Assembly (NCBI GenBank): GCA_032158295.1
Contig: CM063257.1
Coordinates: forward strand, 496,001 to 560,000
DNA: 64,000 bases
DNA from: Pycnopodia helianthoides
Taxonomy: Eukaryota; Echinodermata; Asteroidea; Forcipulatida; Asteriidae
Reading direction: 5' to 3'
The translations under genes and the position numbers were made by a program. A model generated the notes under the pieces. That model saw nothing but the letters and a program-made list of their open reading frames with translations. It searched no databases and was not told the origin of the DNA. Positions 1-10,891 of the stretch are shown one piece after another. Each line of letters begins with the position of its first letter. Within the stretch, counting starts at the first letter, position 1.

Positions 1-636
1 GTATTACATACTCTTGTTCATGGAATGGCATTCCTAAAAACCATCTCAGCTCCTTATGAGTATGCAGCCCCGTCAGCCACACATCGATGCACATGTAGGC
101 CTAGTTTATCAATCATATATAATACACAATTAAAGCTACCAACAAAACTACTCCTGCATAATGAGAGTATGGGACATTCTCGTTTCTTAAAGATGACCAC
201 AAATCTGTACTCGATCATCATTTTGCTCGCATCCTCGTTTAATACTTCCTACCCCCCCCCCCAGCCTCGGCTTGGATCGACCTGTACATGTAGATCATCC
301 GAATGAATGAAAGAAATTGAAACACAAGGAGTTTGTTGGCTTAAATTTTATTTCGAGAAGTCACATTTGTTCACATTGACGTAGTATTACCCAAAACGAG
401 GCAAGAAGGTAAATCTTTCGAGCCATCCCTGTGAACGCGGGACGCGCATGCGACTAAATATCATCTGCTTGTTATCACCGTCCCCAGAGATGTGATTTAT
501 TTAGGTGCCCGTTTTCTTCTGATCGAGTTTAACGTTATACTTCCTCTGGGGTCGATCAACATGAAAACGAAGTTGTAATAGGTAGGGTTTGTGCGTGATC
601 TCTGATGCGTTCATTTTTTGCAAGCAATAGATAAAG
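1..636. other. 5' flank of the RIC3 gene
   Basis: No gene is supported here. The reading frame at 25-306 crosses a poly-C run near 245-260 and has no recognisable protein character. The stretch should hold the RIC3 promoter and 5' UTR, but I see no clear TATA box. The only suggestive element is the YY1-like motif that overlaps the start codon, listed separately. Confidence 0.5.
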
Positions 637-643
637 ATGGCGG
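634..643 (+). promoter_or_regulatory. YY1-like motif overlapping the RIC3 start codon
   Basis: The bases aagATGGCGG contain the ATG of RIC3 and match the core of the YY1 consensus (AAGATGGCGGC). In animals such motifs are often just downstream of a TATA-less transcription start and may include the first ATG. The match is seen; the function is inferred. Confidence 0.35.
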
Positions 644-3600
644 TCCATCATACGATGTGTTTCGTTTTTACCATTTTAGTCCTCTGCAATGCAGTTCTGT
701 ATCCGTCTATTTTCAGCAGTATATTCAAGAAATGGTTTGGATCTGAACCAACCGACGATAAAGAAAGTACAAGGTAAACATTGAATTAAAATCATTTGCA
801 AAATGTTCTCAAATTTGTCAACTGATAAATTTGGGTATCCAATGTCGTCGTTGTGTTTATCTTCCAGTCTTCATATTCTTTTGATCTTACCCATGGCCAT
901 GCTTTCAAATGAATTACAATTTTTACAATGACTAAGTTGAATAAAACTACAATTAATTAGGTAATCAAATACTGTTTGTTCTGTTTTGTTAATGTTTTGT
1001 TAATGATCCTACCAAACAAAATTATATAACACACGGTCCACCACAGAGCCTTTAGGGACGTGACTGAAGACAGAGCTGCCAACTCTCCCTGATTCTGCAG
1101 AAGGCTCCCTGAAAATTAACCGATCTTTCCATGTTTTTATGAACAAAACTGGAAATCTCCCTGATTATGAAAACTTTTTCCCTGTTATGTTGAATGTAGT
1201 TCTAAATATCTCCCTGATTGTTGTACAAAATCTTCCTTATTGCAAGATGCAAATGTTGGCAGCTCTGCTGAAGAGCTACGATTATGGCAGCTAAGAATGG
1301 AAGAGCTAAGCTCTTAAATTTTAAGAAGTAGGTAACCAGCTATATTTAAGTGCATTTAGAGTTAACATTGTTTTGACTGTTTCGACCCAGCAACTTTATT
1401 AAGATTATATTGTTTCCTACTTTTTTTATTAAAAAGGCACTTGGCTGCTGAGGAGATGAGAAGTGTAAACAATACTTCAATTTTTGTTACATGTTTTGGT
1501 GAATTAACGTTAGAAAAACATGTTCATGATACACAATGTAAACTGTTTTTTACTTGCATTCAATGATTTTTTTTATGCAAACAATGGTTTATTGATTTGG
1601 ATCATAAAACAACCAAAAGGGCGACATTATTCAAATTTACATAACCAAAAAAATATGAAGCAAACATCAGCAAACTTATGGGGTCAAATCATAGAGCAAG
1701 GACACTATAGTCAGATGTCATGTTACACTGCCATGGAAATTTCCATTCCCTCCCATTTCAATGTGTGTAAACTACACTGTAGTTGCAATGAGTGTAACTC
1801 TACACCACCCTGACTGGTAAGGTTGCAAAGGACAATCCCTCTTCATTTAGCTGATGGTAATTTTTAAATGTCAACTGCATCAACATCAGTTTCATCTACT
1901 GACATGCCACCATCAGTTTCTTTCATTGTTCAGTAATAATTTCATGTCTTTCTTTACAGACATGCCACCATCAGTTTCTTCCATTATTCAGTGATAATTT
2001 CATGTCTTTCTTTACAGACATGCCACCATCAGTTTCTTCCATCGTTCAGTGATAAATTCATGTCTTTCTTATCTACAGACATGCCATCATCAGTTTCTTC
2101 CATCGTTCAGTGATAATTTCATGTCTTTCTTATCTACAGACATGCCATCATCAGTTTCTTCCATTATTCAGTGATAACTTCATGTCTTTCTTATCTACTG
2201 ACATGCCACTATCACTATCAGTTTCTTCCATTGTTCAGTGATAATTTCATGTCTTTCTTATCTACAGACATGCCACCATCAGTTTCTTCCATGTTCAGTG
2301 ATATATTTATGTCTTTCATATTTACAGACATGCCATCGTCAGTTTCTTCCATTGTTCAGTGATAATTTTATGTCTTTCTTTACAGACATGCCATCATCAG
2401 TTTCTTCCATTGTTCAGTGATAATTTCATGTCTTTCTTATATACAGACATGCCACCATCAGTTTCTTCCATTGTTCAGTGATAATTTTATGTCTTTCATA
2501 TTTACAGACATGCCATCGTCAGTTTCTTCCATTGTTCAGTGATAATTTATGTCTTTCTTTACAGACATGCCACATCAGTTTCTTCCATTGTTCAGTGATA
2601 ATTTTATGTCTTTCTTTACAGACATGCCATCGTCAGTTTCTTCCATTGTTCAGTGATAATCTTACGTTTTCTTATAAATTACAGACATGCCACCCACAGA
2701 TGAGAGGTGGACAGCGTACTCTGGATCAACAAGACGGATGGAGATGGAACGAACTGCCCAACGTAACATGAAACATGGTAAGGCACTGTCCAAAGCTACA
2801 ATTTTAGCTCATACAGAGAAAATCTACTTTTGAAGACACCCCTGGATGCAACTCCCCCTAGCTCCCGCCCAAGTAGTACTTACCTTCATTTTTGCTATGT
2901 ACATTAGGATTAATGTGCATACTGTAACATTTTCACTGCAAACCACCCCCCCCCTAAAAAAAAAGAAAAAAAAAAGTAACAATATGATTTAAAATAACAT
3001 AAAATTAATGCCTTCTAGTACTTTGAGCAGCTTTTTTGTTTAAGACATTTTTGTTTCTCCCTTGATTCTACTGTTTGGTAAACATTTTTAAAACACCGTA
3101 TACAAATCAAACGGTGCTCAACATATCCATCGGACCGCTGGAGCACTGGCCAGAGTCTAGTAATTTGCAGCAGGTCAGCACAGCCAGCGCCACTGCGAGC
3201 CCCGCCCAGCTGATTCAGTTATGCTGTCCCTAAAATGCATGTATTGTACTTTGGCTTTCAATAACCGAATCTCCTCCAAACAGTTCAGTTTGGTCTTATC
3301 ATTGCCGCCCCCCCACCCACCCCCTTATTTTGAGATGAGCTTTATACATGCATCAAGATAACCTTGTCATTGTTATTCTTGTCTCTCCATTTAAGCTGGG
3401 GATCCTGCATCATACTTTGCCCAGCAGAAACAGGAAGCATCCAAAGGTCGCGGGGTCATGGGGTCAGTACTTCCTCTGTATGCTGTTGGTATTGTGATAT
3501 ACTTTGCATACATTATGTACAGGGTAAGTTATTTTTTTCCCTCAACAGTCCTTGATCATGATTTACTGACCATTTTGTTTTTATCTGAAAAAGGACAAGA

Positions 3601-5983
3601 GGAAAAGTTCATTAATTGTTCTGAGTGATTGTAGGATCCTTCCTCACTGTAAGGTAAAATTATTACCACTACGTCACTTTGGAGTGGACCAATCATAACA
3701 CAGATATGGAAAGCTTATATCACTGCATGTTTAGTAATAAACCACAAGGGAAACTGACTGGGTAAATTTCAAATAGTATGGGGTTGAACAAAGAAAAATT
3801 GACTAGAGCAGGATTTGAACCTCCGGATTAACGTACCGGCGCTCTCCCAACTGAGCTATCTAGCCCTATAATGGCGGTCTCTGGCTTCTGAGTGGCACCC
3901 CCGAACAAAGATATTGACAAAATAGGGAGACCGCCAATATAGGGCTAGATAGCTCAGTTGGTAGAGCGCCGGTACGTTAATCCGGAGGTCGTTGGTTCAA
4001 ATCCCGCTCTAGTCAATTTTTCTTTGTTCAACCCCATACTATCACTGCATGTTTATCCAATGAAATCATTAGGCCTGTACTAAGACCAGTGCCTTGTCTT
4101 TATCCTTGCGGATAAAGACGGGGGACCAGTCTAATCTCATCCCTGGTTTACGTCTCTTAACTACAGATATTCCTGAAGGACAAACCCAACAAGCCAGATG
4201 AGCCAGATGCTAGTAATATGTGGGCTACTGAAAAGAATGAGAATGCAATACTACACCGAGTCCAACAGGAGCAATTGCAGAAACAGCTATCAGAACAACT
4301 ACGTGCTGACAACTACAATGGCATCAAGAGTAGGAAGACTATGAACCCTAAGACAAGAGCTACAACAATGCCTACTCAGGATAATGGTAAGTCATCCTAG
4401 GATCATGTCTTAAGGAGTTTTTCATGGATGAACACAATTCACATATATCACTATTCATATTATTGTCTTGGTGATAGTATGACACTTTGGGCTCTGGCCA
4501 GTGGTCCAGTGGGTATTTCAAGCCCTGTGGGTTACTGGCCAAGTGCTTCATTTACTGGGCTCTGGCCAGTGGTCCAGTGGGTATTTCAAGCCCTGTGGGT
4601 TACTGGCCAAGTGCTTCATTTACTGGGCTCTGGCCAGTGGTCCAGTGGGTATTTCAAGCCCTGTGGGTTACTGGCCAAGTGCTTCATTTACTGGGCTCTG
4701 GCCAGTGGTCCAGTGGGTATTTCATTCAAGCCCTGTGGGTTACTGGCCAAGTGCTTCATTTACTGGGCTCTGGCCAGTGGTCCAGTGGGTATATTTCAGG
4801 CCCTGAGAACTGTCGGTACATTTAGTTAACCAGCCAGCATTACAGTGGTTGGGCCTAGACTTGCACCCAAGCAATGAAGCGATTCATGGTGTCGTTCCAT
4901 CTGTCTGGAAGGTCCCCTTAGTGCACTGACTGTACTACTGCTTAGGCCTACTGTTCCTCAATGGTTAAGATGCAATGGGTCTCATACATATCAGTAGAGT
5001 GGTTTCTAAAAACTAAAGAAATTGAAAGATTACCCTTCAATTGACCCAATACACAACACAAAGCGCACTTTACACGTACCTATCCTGTCCGCCATTTTGG
5101 TAGTCAAAATGTACACAAAGGAATTGCCCCCCAAAATGGTGGAAATGGTAGACTTGCATTGTGCGGTAGTGCGTTCCGCATTGTGCAAGGGCTCAATAGA
5201 TGACTTCATGTCTGAGATCATTATTTCCTCTCATATCTCCACAGCTGCATCTGAGGGTAGTCCTGATGAGGTGGCTGCTCTTAAGAAACGTCTTGAGGAG
5301 ACTGAACATTCCATGCAACGTATGATGGATATGATGAATAATATGGGTATCGCAATGAGTCAAGTTACTGAACAACTCACTGGTGAGTCCAAGTCATTGT
5401 CATCTTCTTGCTAGTTATTATTGTTTATTTAACGAAACGATAACGTGTACATGCCCAAGCAGAATAAACACAGCCTAGCTACCATGGGCAGCGCGCCGTA
5501 TCGATACCTCTTGTTACTAACCCCTGGAAGGAAGGGATGTACCGAAAAACAACGCTGATTGGCTCCCAAAAGTGACTGCTTTGGGCGCACGTTTGTTAAA
5601 GATTTTAGAGCACTTGTATGGCACTTGTAGGAACGCTTAGTACGGCATGTCAAAATTCAAGTATTTGACGCAATTATACGGTCACCCTACAGTGATTACT
5701 GTACATCACTGTACATTACTTGATTTTGTATTTATAAAATCTACAATTTACACTTACAGGTACCGTCCCAGCTGGCTTGACCAATTCCCTCAATACTGCC
5801 AGCCATGAGGAGGAGGAGGAGGAGGACACTGATGATGAGGATAGCAACGGAGGAGGTCAAAGGTCAAGTGAAGAGTTCTTGAACTCTGACCTGGACTCTG
5901 AGGAGGACTTTCCACCCGATGCGGACCTACCCGATGTGGATTTGACAAAAACATACACAGGTGAAGAAGGAGATGACTACTGA
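637..5983 (+). CDS. RIC3: RIC3-like acetylcholine receptor chaperone, six exons
   Basis: RIC3 is an ER membrane chaperone that helps nicotinic acetylcholine receptors fold and assemble. Exons: 637-766 (or 773), 2685-2777, 3396-3523, 4167-4386, 5245-5382, 5760-5983. Exons 2-6 join in frame with consensus junctions. Residues about 7-26 are a hydrophobic signal/TM segment. Exon 3 holds the family hallmark, RGVMGSVLPLYAVGIVIYF and a second TM segment (about 93-115), followed by a charged linker. Exon 5 holds a coiled coil (about 195-225, ALKKRLEETEHSMQRMM). Exon 6 is a poly-Glu/Asp tail. The model gives 310 residues; human RIC3 has about 369. Two oddities: the stronger exon 1 donor at 774 gives the wrong phase (766/767 fits), and the TGA at 5981 looks like a frameshift, because a protein-like frame continues to a TAA at 6093-6095. 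Family assignment is firm; the exon 1 end and C-terminus are uncertain. Confidence 0.88.
1071..1268. mobile_element. Small MITE with 13-bp terminal inverted repeats
   Basis: The left end cagagctgccaac (1071-1083) is the reverse complement of the right end gttggcagctctg (1255-1267). The body contains 'ctccctgatt' several times. A diverged copy lies at 12796-12972. About 197 bp with no coding capacity, consistent with a non-autonomous DNA transposon. I could not define a target-site duplication. Confidence 0.6.
1895..2684 (+). repeat. Minisatellite built from the RIC3 exon 2 splice acceptor
   Basis: About 13 units of 56-67 bp. Each centres on gACATGCCA(C/T)CATCAGTTTC followed by ttcca(t)tgttcagtgataa and a T-rich tract. 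Unit landmarks (gacatgcca) lie near 1900, 1959, 2018, 2080, 2139, 2200, 2268, 2329, 2385, 2447, 2507, 2563 and 2622. Eleven of these have an intact 'acag' directly before ACATGCC. The array runs into the genuine acceptor and exon 2 start (acag|ACATGCCACC at 2681-2694), so the true junction is effectively the last unit. In the RIC3 frame the units meet TGA soon after the copied exon edge. Confidence 0.85.
3745..4046. mobile_element. Palindromic pair of tRNA-derived elements
   Basis: The right arm (3939-4042) carries a tRNA-like segment on the + strand with an A-box-like TAGCTCAGTTGG, a GTTAAT anticodon-loop region and a B-box-like GGTTCAAATCC. It ends in a CAATTTTTCTTTGTTCAACCC-type tail. The left arm (3773-3869) is its inverted copy. 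An inner pair, aatggcggtct/agaccgccaat, extends the hairpin. It lies in RIC3 intron 3. Related copies are at 10198-10312, 50886-51295 and 55480-55580. Confidence 0.8.
4085..4136. repeat. Short perfect-type hairpin repeat
   Basis: Arms of roughly 20 bp (gaccagtgccttgtctttat / ataaagacgggggaccagtc with small mismatches) around a short loop. A second copy of the same hairpin is at 60541-60602 in the MAM gene. See the matching finding. Confidence 0.55.
4489..4803. repeat. 67-bp minisatellite in RIC3 intron 4
   Basis: Nearly identical units of 67 bp begin near 4491, 4558, 4625 and 4692, with a longer one of about 72 bp to 4803. Each holds gctctggccagtggtccagt and ggttactggccaagtgcttc. Open frames across it arise because the unit lacks stops. 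I see no coding role. Confidence 0.85.
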
Positions 5984-6095
5984 TGACGAAGAAGGAGATA
6001 AAGGAGATGTAGAAATCATCGGAGGGGTTGGACTAGAGGAGCAGCTGGAGGCTGTCCGAAGGAGAGTTGTATCGACCATCAGTGGAGAAAGCTAA
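5981..6095 (+). pseudogene. RIC3: Out-of-frame continuation of the RIC3 C-terminus
   Basis: Just after the TGA at 5981-5983, a frame shifted by one base stays open to TAA 6093-6095. It reads as acidic then basic protein (DDEEGDKGDVEII..., ...LEEQLEAVRRRVV). The word GAAGAAGGAGAT occurs at 5963 and 5989. The 10 bp TACTGATGAC between them look like an insertion that changes the frame: without them the reading frame would run through. This could be a real allele, a sequencing indel, or an intron using the GTGAAG donor at 5961. Confidence 0.5.
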
Positions 6096-6978
6096 CATGG
6101 TTCATGGTTTGTTGTTAATTTCTAATAGTGAGTGGAGTTTTCTCCCTTTTACATAAAAACTATGTGCTCTTTGGTTTTTAGTATTTAACCTTAGATATTG
6201 CATCCTGAACCCTTACATATCTATAACTGACATAGTTATGCTGGCCTGGCCTGTCATTTTTCTTTGTTAGTTAGAGTGCAGAAACGTACTGTTAATAATG
6301 TTGGTGAAGGGTTGGGATCAAGGTTACAACCTCGTTCCCACCGCAGACTCTGTCTTTACTACAGATATTTTGATGGTAATTGTGGCACCAGTGTTTCCGA
6401 CCTGGTTCCTCCTATCAGGTTGTTTGAGCGTGAAACCAGGCTTTCTGCTTCTTCTCACCCATATACTCTTGCCTTGCCAAGATGTAGAACAAAGAGCCTT
6501 TTCCAACAGCTTTATTACACGTACTTAGAGTCTGGTTTAAAACTTATCCAGATATCTTTTCTCCGGTAGTTTGTGTTGTGATATTTTGGCGATTACGTTA
6601 ACAACATAAATGATGGGAAATTTACCTGGCATGTCTGCTGCCACCTAGTGTCCTTAAGTCTCCGATTGTGAAGGTTTTTGGGAAATTTTTAAAGTCTGTT
6701 GTTTTGATTGTTACCATGGTACCTACATGTGTCTGTGTAACCTAATCTAACTGTAAAAAGGTCGATTTTTTAACAGCTACAAAAAGGTCCTAGGTTTGAC
6801 AAATTTTTGATTTGAAATATTTATTGGCAGTAGTATGTACAGTAGTAAAGAACAACTTCAAAGATTTAATTGATGTAGTGCTAGATAAAGAATTCAATTT
6901 TGGTTTTAACCCAAGGTTACACTCAATGTGTGATAAAAGCACTAACAAATTATAGAGCCCCGAAGGCAAAAGATGAGA

Positions 6979-7428
6979 AGCTTGGGCTGAAATGTGAAAC
7001 GTGCACTTGACGCCATTTCAGCATCAACTCTTTTAATGCATGTATAGATTAATGCAGACCATGCCTTTGCTATCAAAACAAAACCTTTGCTTGCTGAAAT
7101 GGCACCCATGCGTATTTCACATTTCCATGAAGCTTGGGCTGAAATGTAAAACGTGCACTGGACGCCATTTCAGCATCAACTCTTTTGATCCATGTATAGA
7201 TTAATGCAGACAATGCCTTTGCTATCAAAACAAAACCTTTGCTTGCTGAAATGGCGCCCATGCGTATTTCACATTTCCGTGAAGCTTGGGCTGAAATGTA
7301 AAACGTGCACTGGACGCCGATTCAGCATCAACTCCTTTGATGCATGTATAGATTAATGCAGACCATGCCATTGCTTTCAGTGATACAACAAAACCTTTGC
7401 TTGCTGAAATGGCGCCCATGCGTATCTC
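6979..7428. repeat. About 152-bp tandem repeat, three copies
   Basis: Units begin at aagcttgggctgaaatgt, positions 6979, 7130 and 7282. Within a unit, gccatttcagca and tgctgaaatggc form an internal inverted pair, so each unit can fold back on itself. The reverse-strand frames at 7073-7476 are a by-product of the array. Confidence 0.8.
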
Positions 7429-7517
7429 AATAATAGATGGGGCTCCACTTTTCCATCTTACACCTTCGGCGCTCAATAACCTTTGATAAGTACTAAGTCA
7501 CACACATCTGCATAAGC

Positions 7518-7914
7518 TTAAAGGAACATTACAGAATTGGTTTTTGCTAACAAAACAGTTGCTGGCAGTGTAAGCACTTTATGTAATCCACCATATACAT
7601 AAACTGACAAACCTGTAGAAGTTTGAGACCGATCGGCCATCTGGGTCACGAGAAAATAGTGAAAAACCGATTACACATTTGCATGAAATCATATAGAGTC
7701 AACAAATGAATAAAACGCTCACTGAGCGATAAACTCCAATTGGAAAATTAGTTTATTCATTTCTCATCAAATATGGCGTTTCAGACAGAAATATTTCAAG
7801 GGATGTTTTCTACTATCATCATCATTAGACCATGTAAGTTTTATGTAAATCTGTGATCAAAAAGTATATTTTACAAGTTTTTTTCTTACCAATTCTGTAA
7901 TGTTCCTTTAAAAT
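7518..7914. mobile_element. TTAA-flanked MITE, family B
   Basis: Termini AGGAACATTACAGAATTGG (left) and the inverted CCAATTCTGTAATGTTCCT (right) are directly flanked by TTAA on both sides. Length is about 390 bp and there is no transposase. TTAA target duplication is typical of piggyBac-type transposition. A second copy in the opposite orientation is at 45381-45773. Confidence 0.75.
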
Positions 7915-8874
7915 CAAAATCATAACCAAGAAAGGTTTACAAAGCTTGGTGACAGAGGTCATTCTAGAAGTTTTTCCCAAAGAAAATCCTTTTGTTTTTG
8001 TTTTTTATCATTCTGAATAGTATAGAACTAGTTGTGTGCTTGAAGTACGTGGAGTTTGTGTTATTGATTATGTACATATATTTATTAGGATCAGTAGCTT
8101 AAAACAAACCTCCTTTTATTTGTTTTTTTTAATTTGAGTGAATATTATTGAGGTATATTCCATTATTTGCTATGGACTTTTATCATGGTGTAGTGGCCAT
8201 CTTTGTTTTGCTTCATTGAAACCAAAGCCGTGTCTGAATTGGCGGCTGTGGCTGTTGCTATGGGTGTTGCTAAGGGCAGCCTATGCTTCAATGCATGTTG
8301 GCATGGTGATCAAGTCGCAAGCCACTAGTTCAGAAACAGCCTAATGTAATTGTATTGAGGCTGGAACTCTGTTTCAGTACTTCTTATTGTAGTGAATTTA
8401 GCGTAATTCATTTATACACCTGAGGTATACTACACTACAGTGATCTGCTCCCAGAAACTTTTAAAAATAAAGATAAATTACGGTGATATTTGCCATTTTC
8501 TTCTGAAAATCAATTTACTAATTAGCATGATCTAATTTAAAAGTTTATTGAAAATCATGTGTATGTTTTGGCCGTGTATTCAAATATTTTGATTTCATAA
8601 CACTATGTAAGTAATACATTTTAAAGTTATGGATGTTTTGCTTATTTAATCAAAATTGTACAAATTCCATCAAAAATCAATAGCATAAAGTTAAATGTAA
8701 CCCTCTAGTAATTTATTAATTAAAATCTTCCTCACCCTAACAAAAACCAACACTATAATGGTAACTCTGATTATGACTGTTGGACTCGGATTATGGTGGT
8801 TCAAAATATGCCTGATCCCATGTAAAGCACAGTCAGTTAACTAGTACAGCCAACTCACATGTGTCTGATTGCCT

Positions 8875-9005
8875 CCATGCCCCTGGTCATTGCCTTGGTG
8901 CCCCTTGAAATGTTCCATTTCATGCCTGATACATCACAGAGCCAACAAAGGCAATTGCCTCCATGCCTCTGGTCATTGCCTTGGTGCCCCTTGAAATGTT
9001 CCAGT
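8875..9005 (-). repeat. Dispersed GC-rich repeat, family C
   Basis: Two units of 'ggtcattgccttggtgcccc' followed by ttgaaatgttcca. The same word, on either strand, recurs at 22640-23040 (at least five tandem units), 25955-26030, 30560-30720, 35325-35635 (three or four units) and 61060-61115. No coding content is recognised. Confidence 0.7.
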
Positions 9006-9256
9006 GCAAATTAAATTATTTCTCAGAAAGTTCCTTTTACTTTTACTAAGGAAAATCTTTCTTGCCTTGCAAGAAGGAAGTACAGGCCTGTTGAGTATTA
9101 TTAACGTTGGTACAAAAACTTCACTAAATAGGAACTTTATCAATTAGTTGCAAATCTGCAGCTGAAATTTATTGTTATGTGTGTGCATCTTCTCTTTGTG
9201 TTTTGTAGTATTTAAGTTCTCTCTTAGTGCAATGTAATGCTGAAATTATTTGTAGG

Positions 9257-9600
9257 GTGTCGTGGCCAAGCTGTCTAGATTATCGAGCTCAAGCTCTGAT
9301 GGCTCAATCGTCAGAGTTTGGGTTCGAATCCCGGTCTTGACACTTGTGTTCTTTGGCAAGACACTTAACTATAATTGCTTCTCATCATCCAGGAGTAAAT
9401 GGGTATCTGTGAGGGTAGAGATTGTTGATATGAATGAACAGCAACCTGTGTGTCAATTTGGCTGATGGTGCTGCATACTCCAAAGGAGTTGAGATGATTT
9501 CAGGAATGTGCAATGCCCCATGATCAGGGGTAGTAATAGTGTACTGTACTTTGTTACACTGGGTATAAAAATGCCCAATAAATGCCTGTTATTACTACAG
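9257..9600 (+). mobile_element. tRNA-derived SINE (Ser/Leu-like head)
   Basis: The head starts gtcgtggccaagctgtctag, has a long variable-arm-like insert and a B box GGTTCGAATCCC at about 9332. It is followed by the shared body 'cacttgtgttctttggcaag'. Relatives lie at 23745-23790 (fragment), 30095-30250, 56070-56400 and 59643-59830, and in antisense in the array at 52419-53569. It is not a functional tRNA gene: the arms do not fold into a full cloverleaf and a SINE body follows. Confidence 0.75.
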
Positions 9601-10197
9601 TATTAATATTATTAGACACCTTCAGCTGTATTATCAAATTTTCACAATGGCTTGTTGCAGGGCTCGCCCTTAACACTAGCCCGGCGTACATTGTCTAGTA
9701 AAAATAGCCATGGGCTAGTGAACACCACCTCTCAACTTGCCCTGTGGGCTACTAAAAACTGTGCAACCTCCTTGTTTGAAATGCTCATTTCTTCCTTTTC
9801 AGATGTGAATAACTAATGTATAAAATGTGTTAATCGTTATTGAGTGTGTGAATATAACTTCATTTGATCGTTAAACTGGTTGTGATCGTTAACATTAACA
9901 CATCAGAACATTACATTTATTGCAATTCCTGTTTAAAATCTGGGCTACTAAAACTTCCTGGGGGCAAGTGAAATGCACAGTTTACTGGCCCGTCAGGCTA
10001 CTTTACAAAAAGCTTAAGCGCAAGGCCTGCTTATTGTGAAAGCCTTTTCTCTGAATAACATAAATAAGTGTTTTATCTATTTAGGATTTTGTTTCTTTTT
10101 TTTTTACTTTATCGTAAACTTAAAAACCTGCTGCTTAAGTTTCTATTGTGTGTTTAGAATTGTATCATTTGTTATTATTACCTATGAGCAAGATAAA

Positions 10198-10312
10198 TAG
10201 GGAGACCGCCAACATAGGGCTAGATAGCTCAGTTGGTAGAGTGCTGGCATGTTAATCCGGAGGTCACAGGTTCACATCTCCCTCATGTCAATTTTTCTTT
10301 GTTCAACCCAAG
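10198..10312 (+). mobile_element. tRNA-derived element (Asn-like head), single copy
   Basis: gggctagatagctcagttgg followed by GTTAATCC and the CAATTTTTCTTTGTTCAACCC-type tail match one arm of the palindromic pair at 3745-4046. The B box is mutated (ggttcacatct), so it is probably inactive. Confidence 0.7.
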
Positions 10313-10891
10313 ATTGTATTATTTAAGTTACCTTTCTCAGTGTAATGGTTTAATGATACAGATTGCCTGTCAGGTTTTCTGTAAGTAAGGGTCAGATTAA
10401 TCAAAATTCTTAAATAATTTGATATGAAAGTTTTTATTCAGGATTATTTACCTAAATAAGTGATCTACTTTGAACAAATAGGTACTTTAAAATGTTGTAT
10501 AAAAGCTATGGTTCATCAATGCTATGTGTGGCTGTAAGCTTATTCAAATTCAGTAGTGTTCAGTAACTGCCTTTAAAGTTTCACTTGGGTTTAGTGGTGA
10601 TGTTTAGGAGAAAATATCATGATGCTTAATTTAACCCGTGTTGTTTGTTGGAAAATAAACGAAAGACTTTAAATTGATTTGCGCTGTGATTTATTTTGTA
10701 AGAAGTTGTACCTTTTACTAATAAATGATTATGTAATCTCGTGTTTTTGCCGTTTGGGTTTGGTTGTGGGAAAACTGAATTGCAACTTGGAAATAAATTG
10801 GTAGATGAATTAAACCATGCATCGGGGTAAAAGAAATATTTTTCAAGAATATTTTTCTTTTTTCTTTTCTGGAATCCACAGGCATATTACT

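Larger units (their letters stand above)
774..2684 (+). other. RIC3 intron 1
   Basis: This non-coding stretch carries a short terminal-inverted-repeat element (1071-1268) and the acceptor-containing minisatellite (1895-2684). The phase mismatch across this intron could hide a small unrecognised exon; I did not find a convincing one. The reading frame at 1520-1813 shows no protein character. Confidence 0.6.

Noticed and set aside
2171..2771. Open frames rich in SVSS and TDMP words
   Set aside because: They are products of the acceptor minisatellite; the RIC3 exon starts only at 2685.
3939..4020. Functional tRNA-Asn gene
   Set aside because: The anticodon-loop position before GTT is C instead of U, the acceptor stem is incomplete and several copies share a SINE tail.
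4428..4829. Overlapping open frames of 101-133 codons
   Set aside because: All come from a stop-poor 67-bp tandem repeat and simply repeat the same peptide in three frames.
6979..7476. Reverse-strand frames of 62-83 codons
   Set aside because: They follow the 152-bp tandem repeat with the same peptide in each unit.
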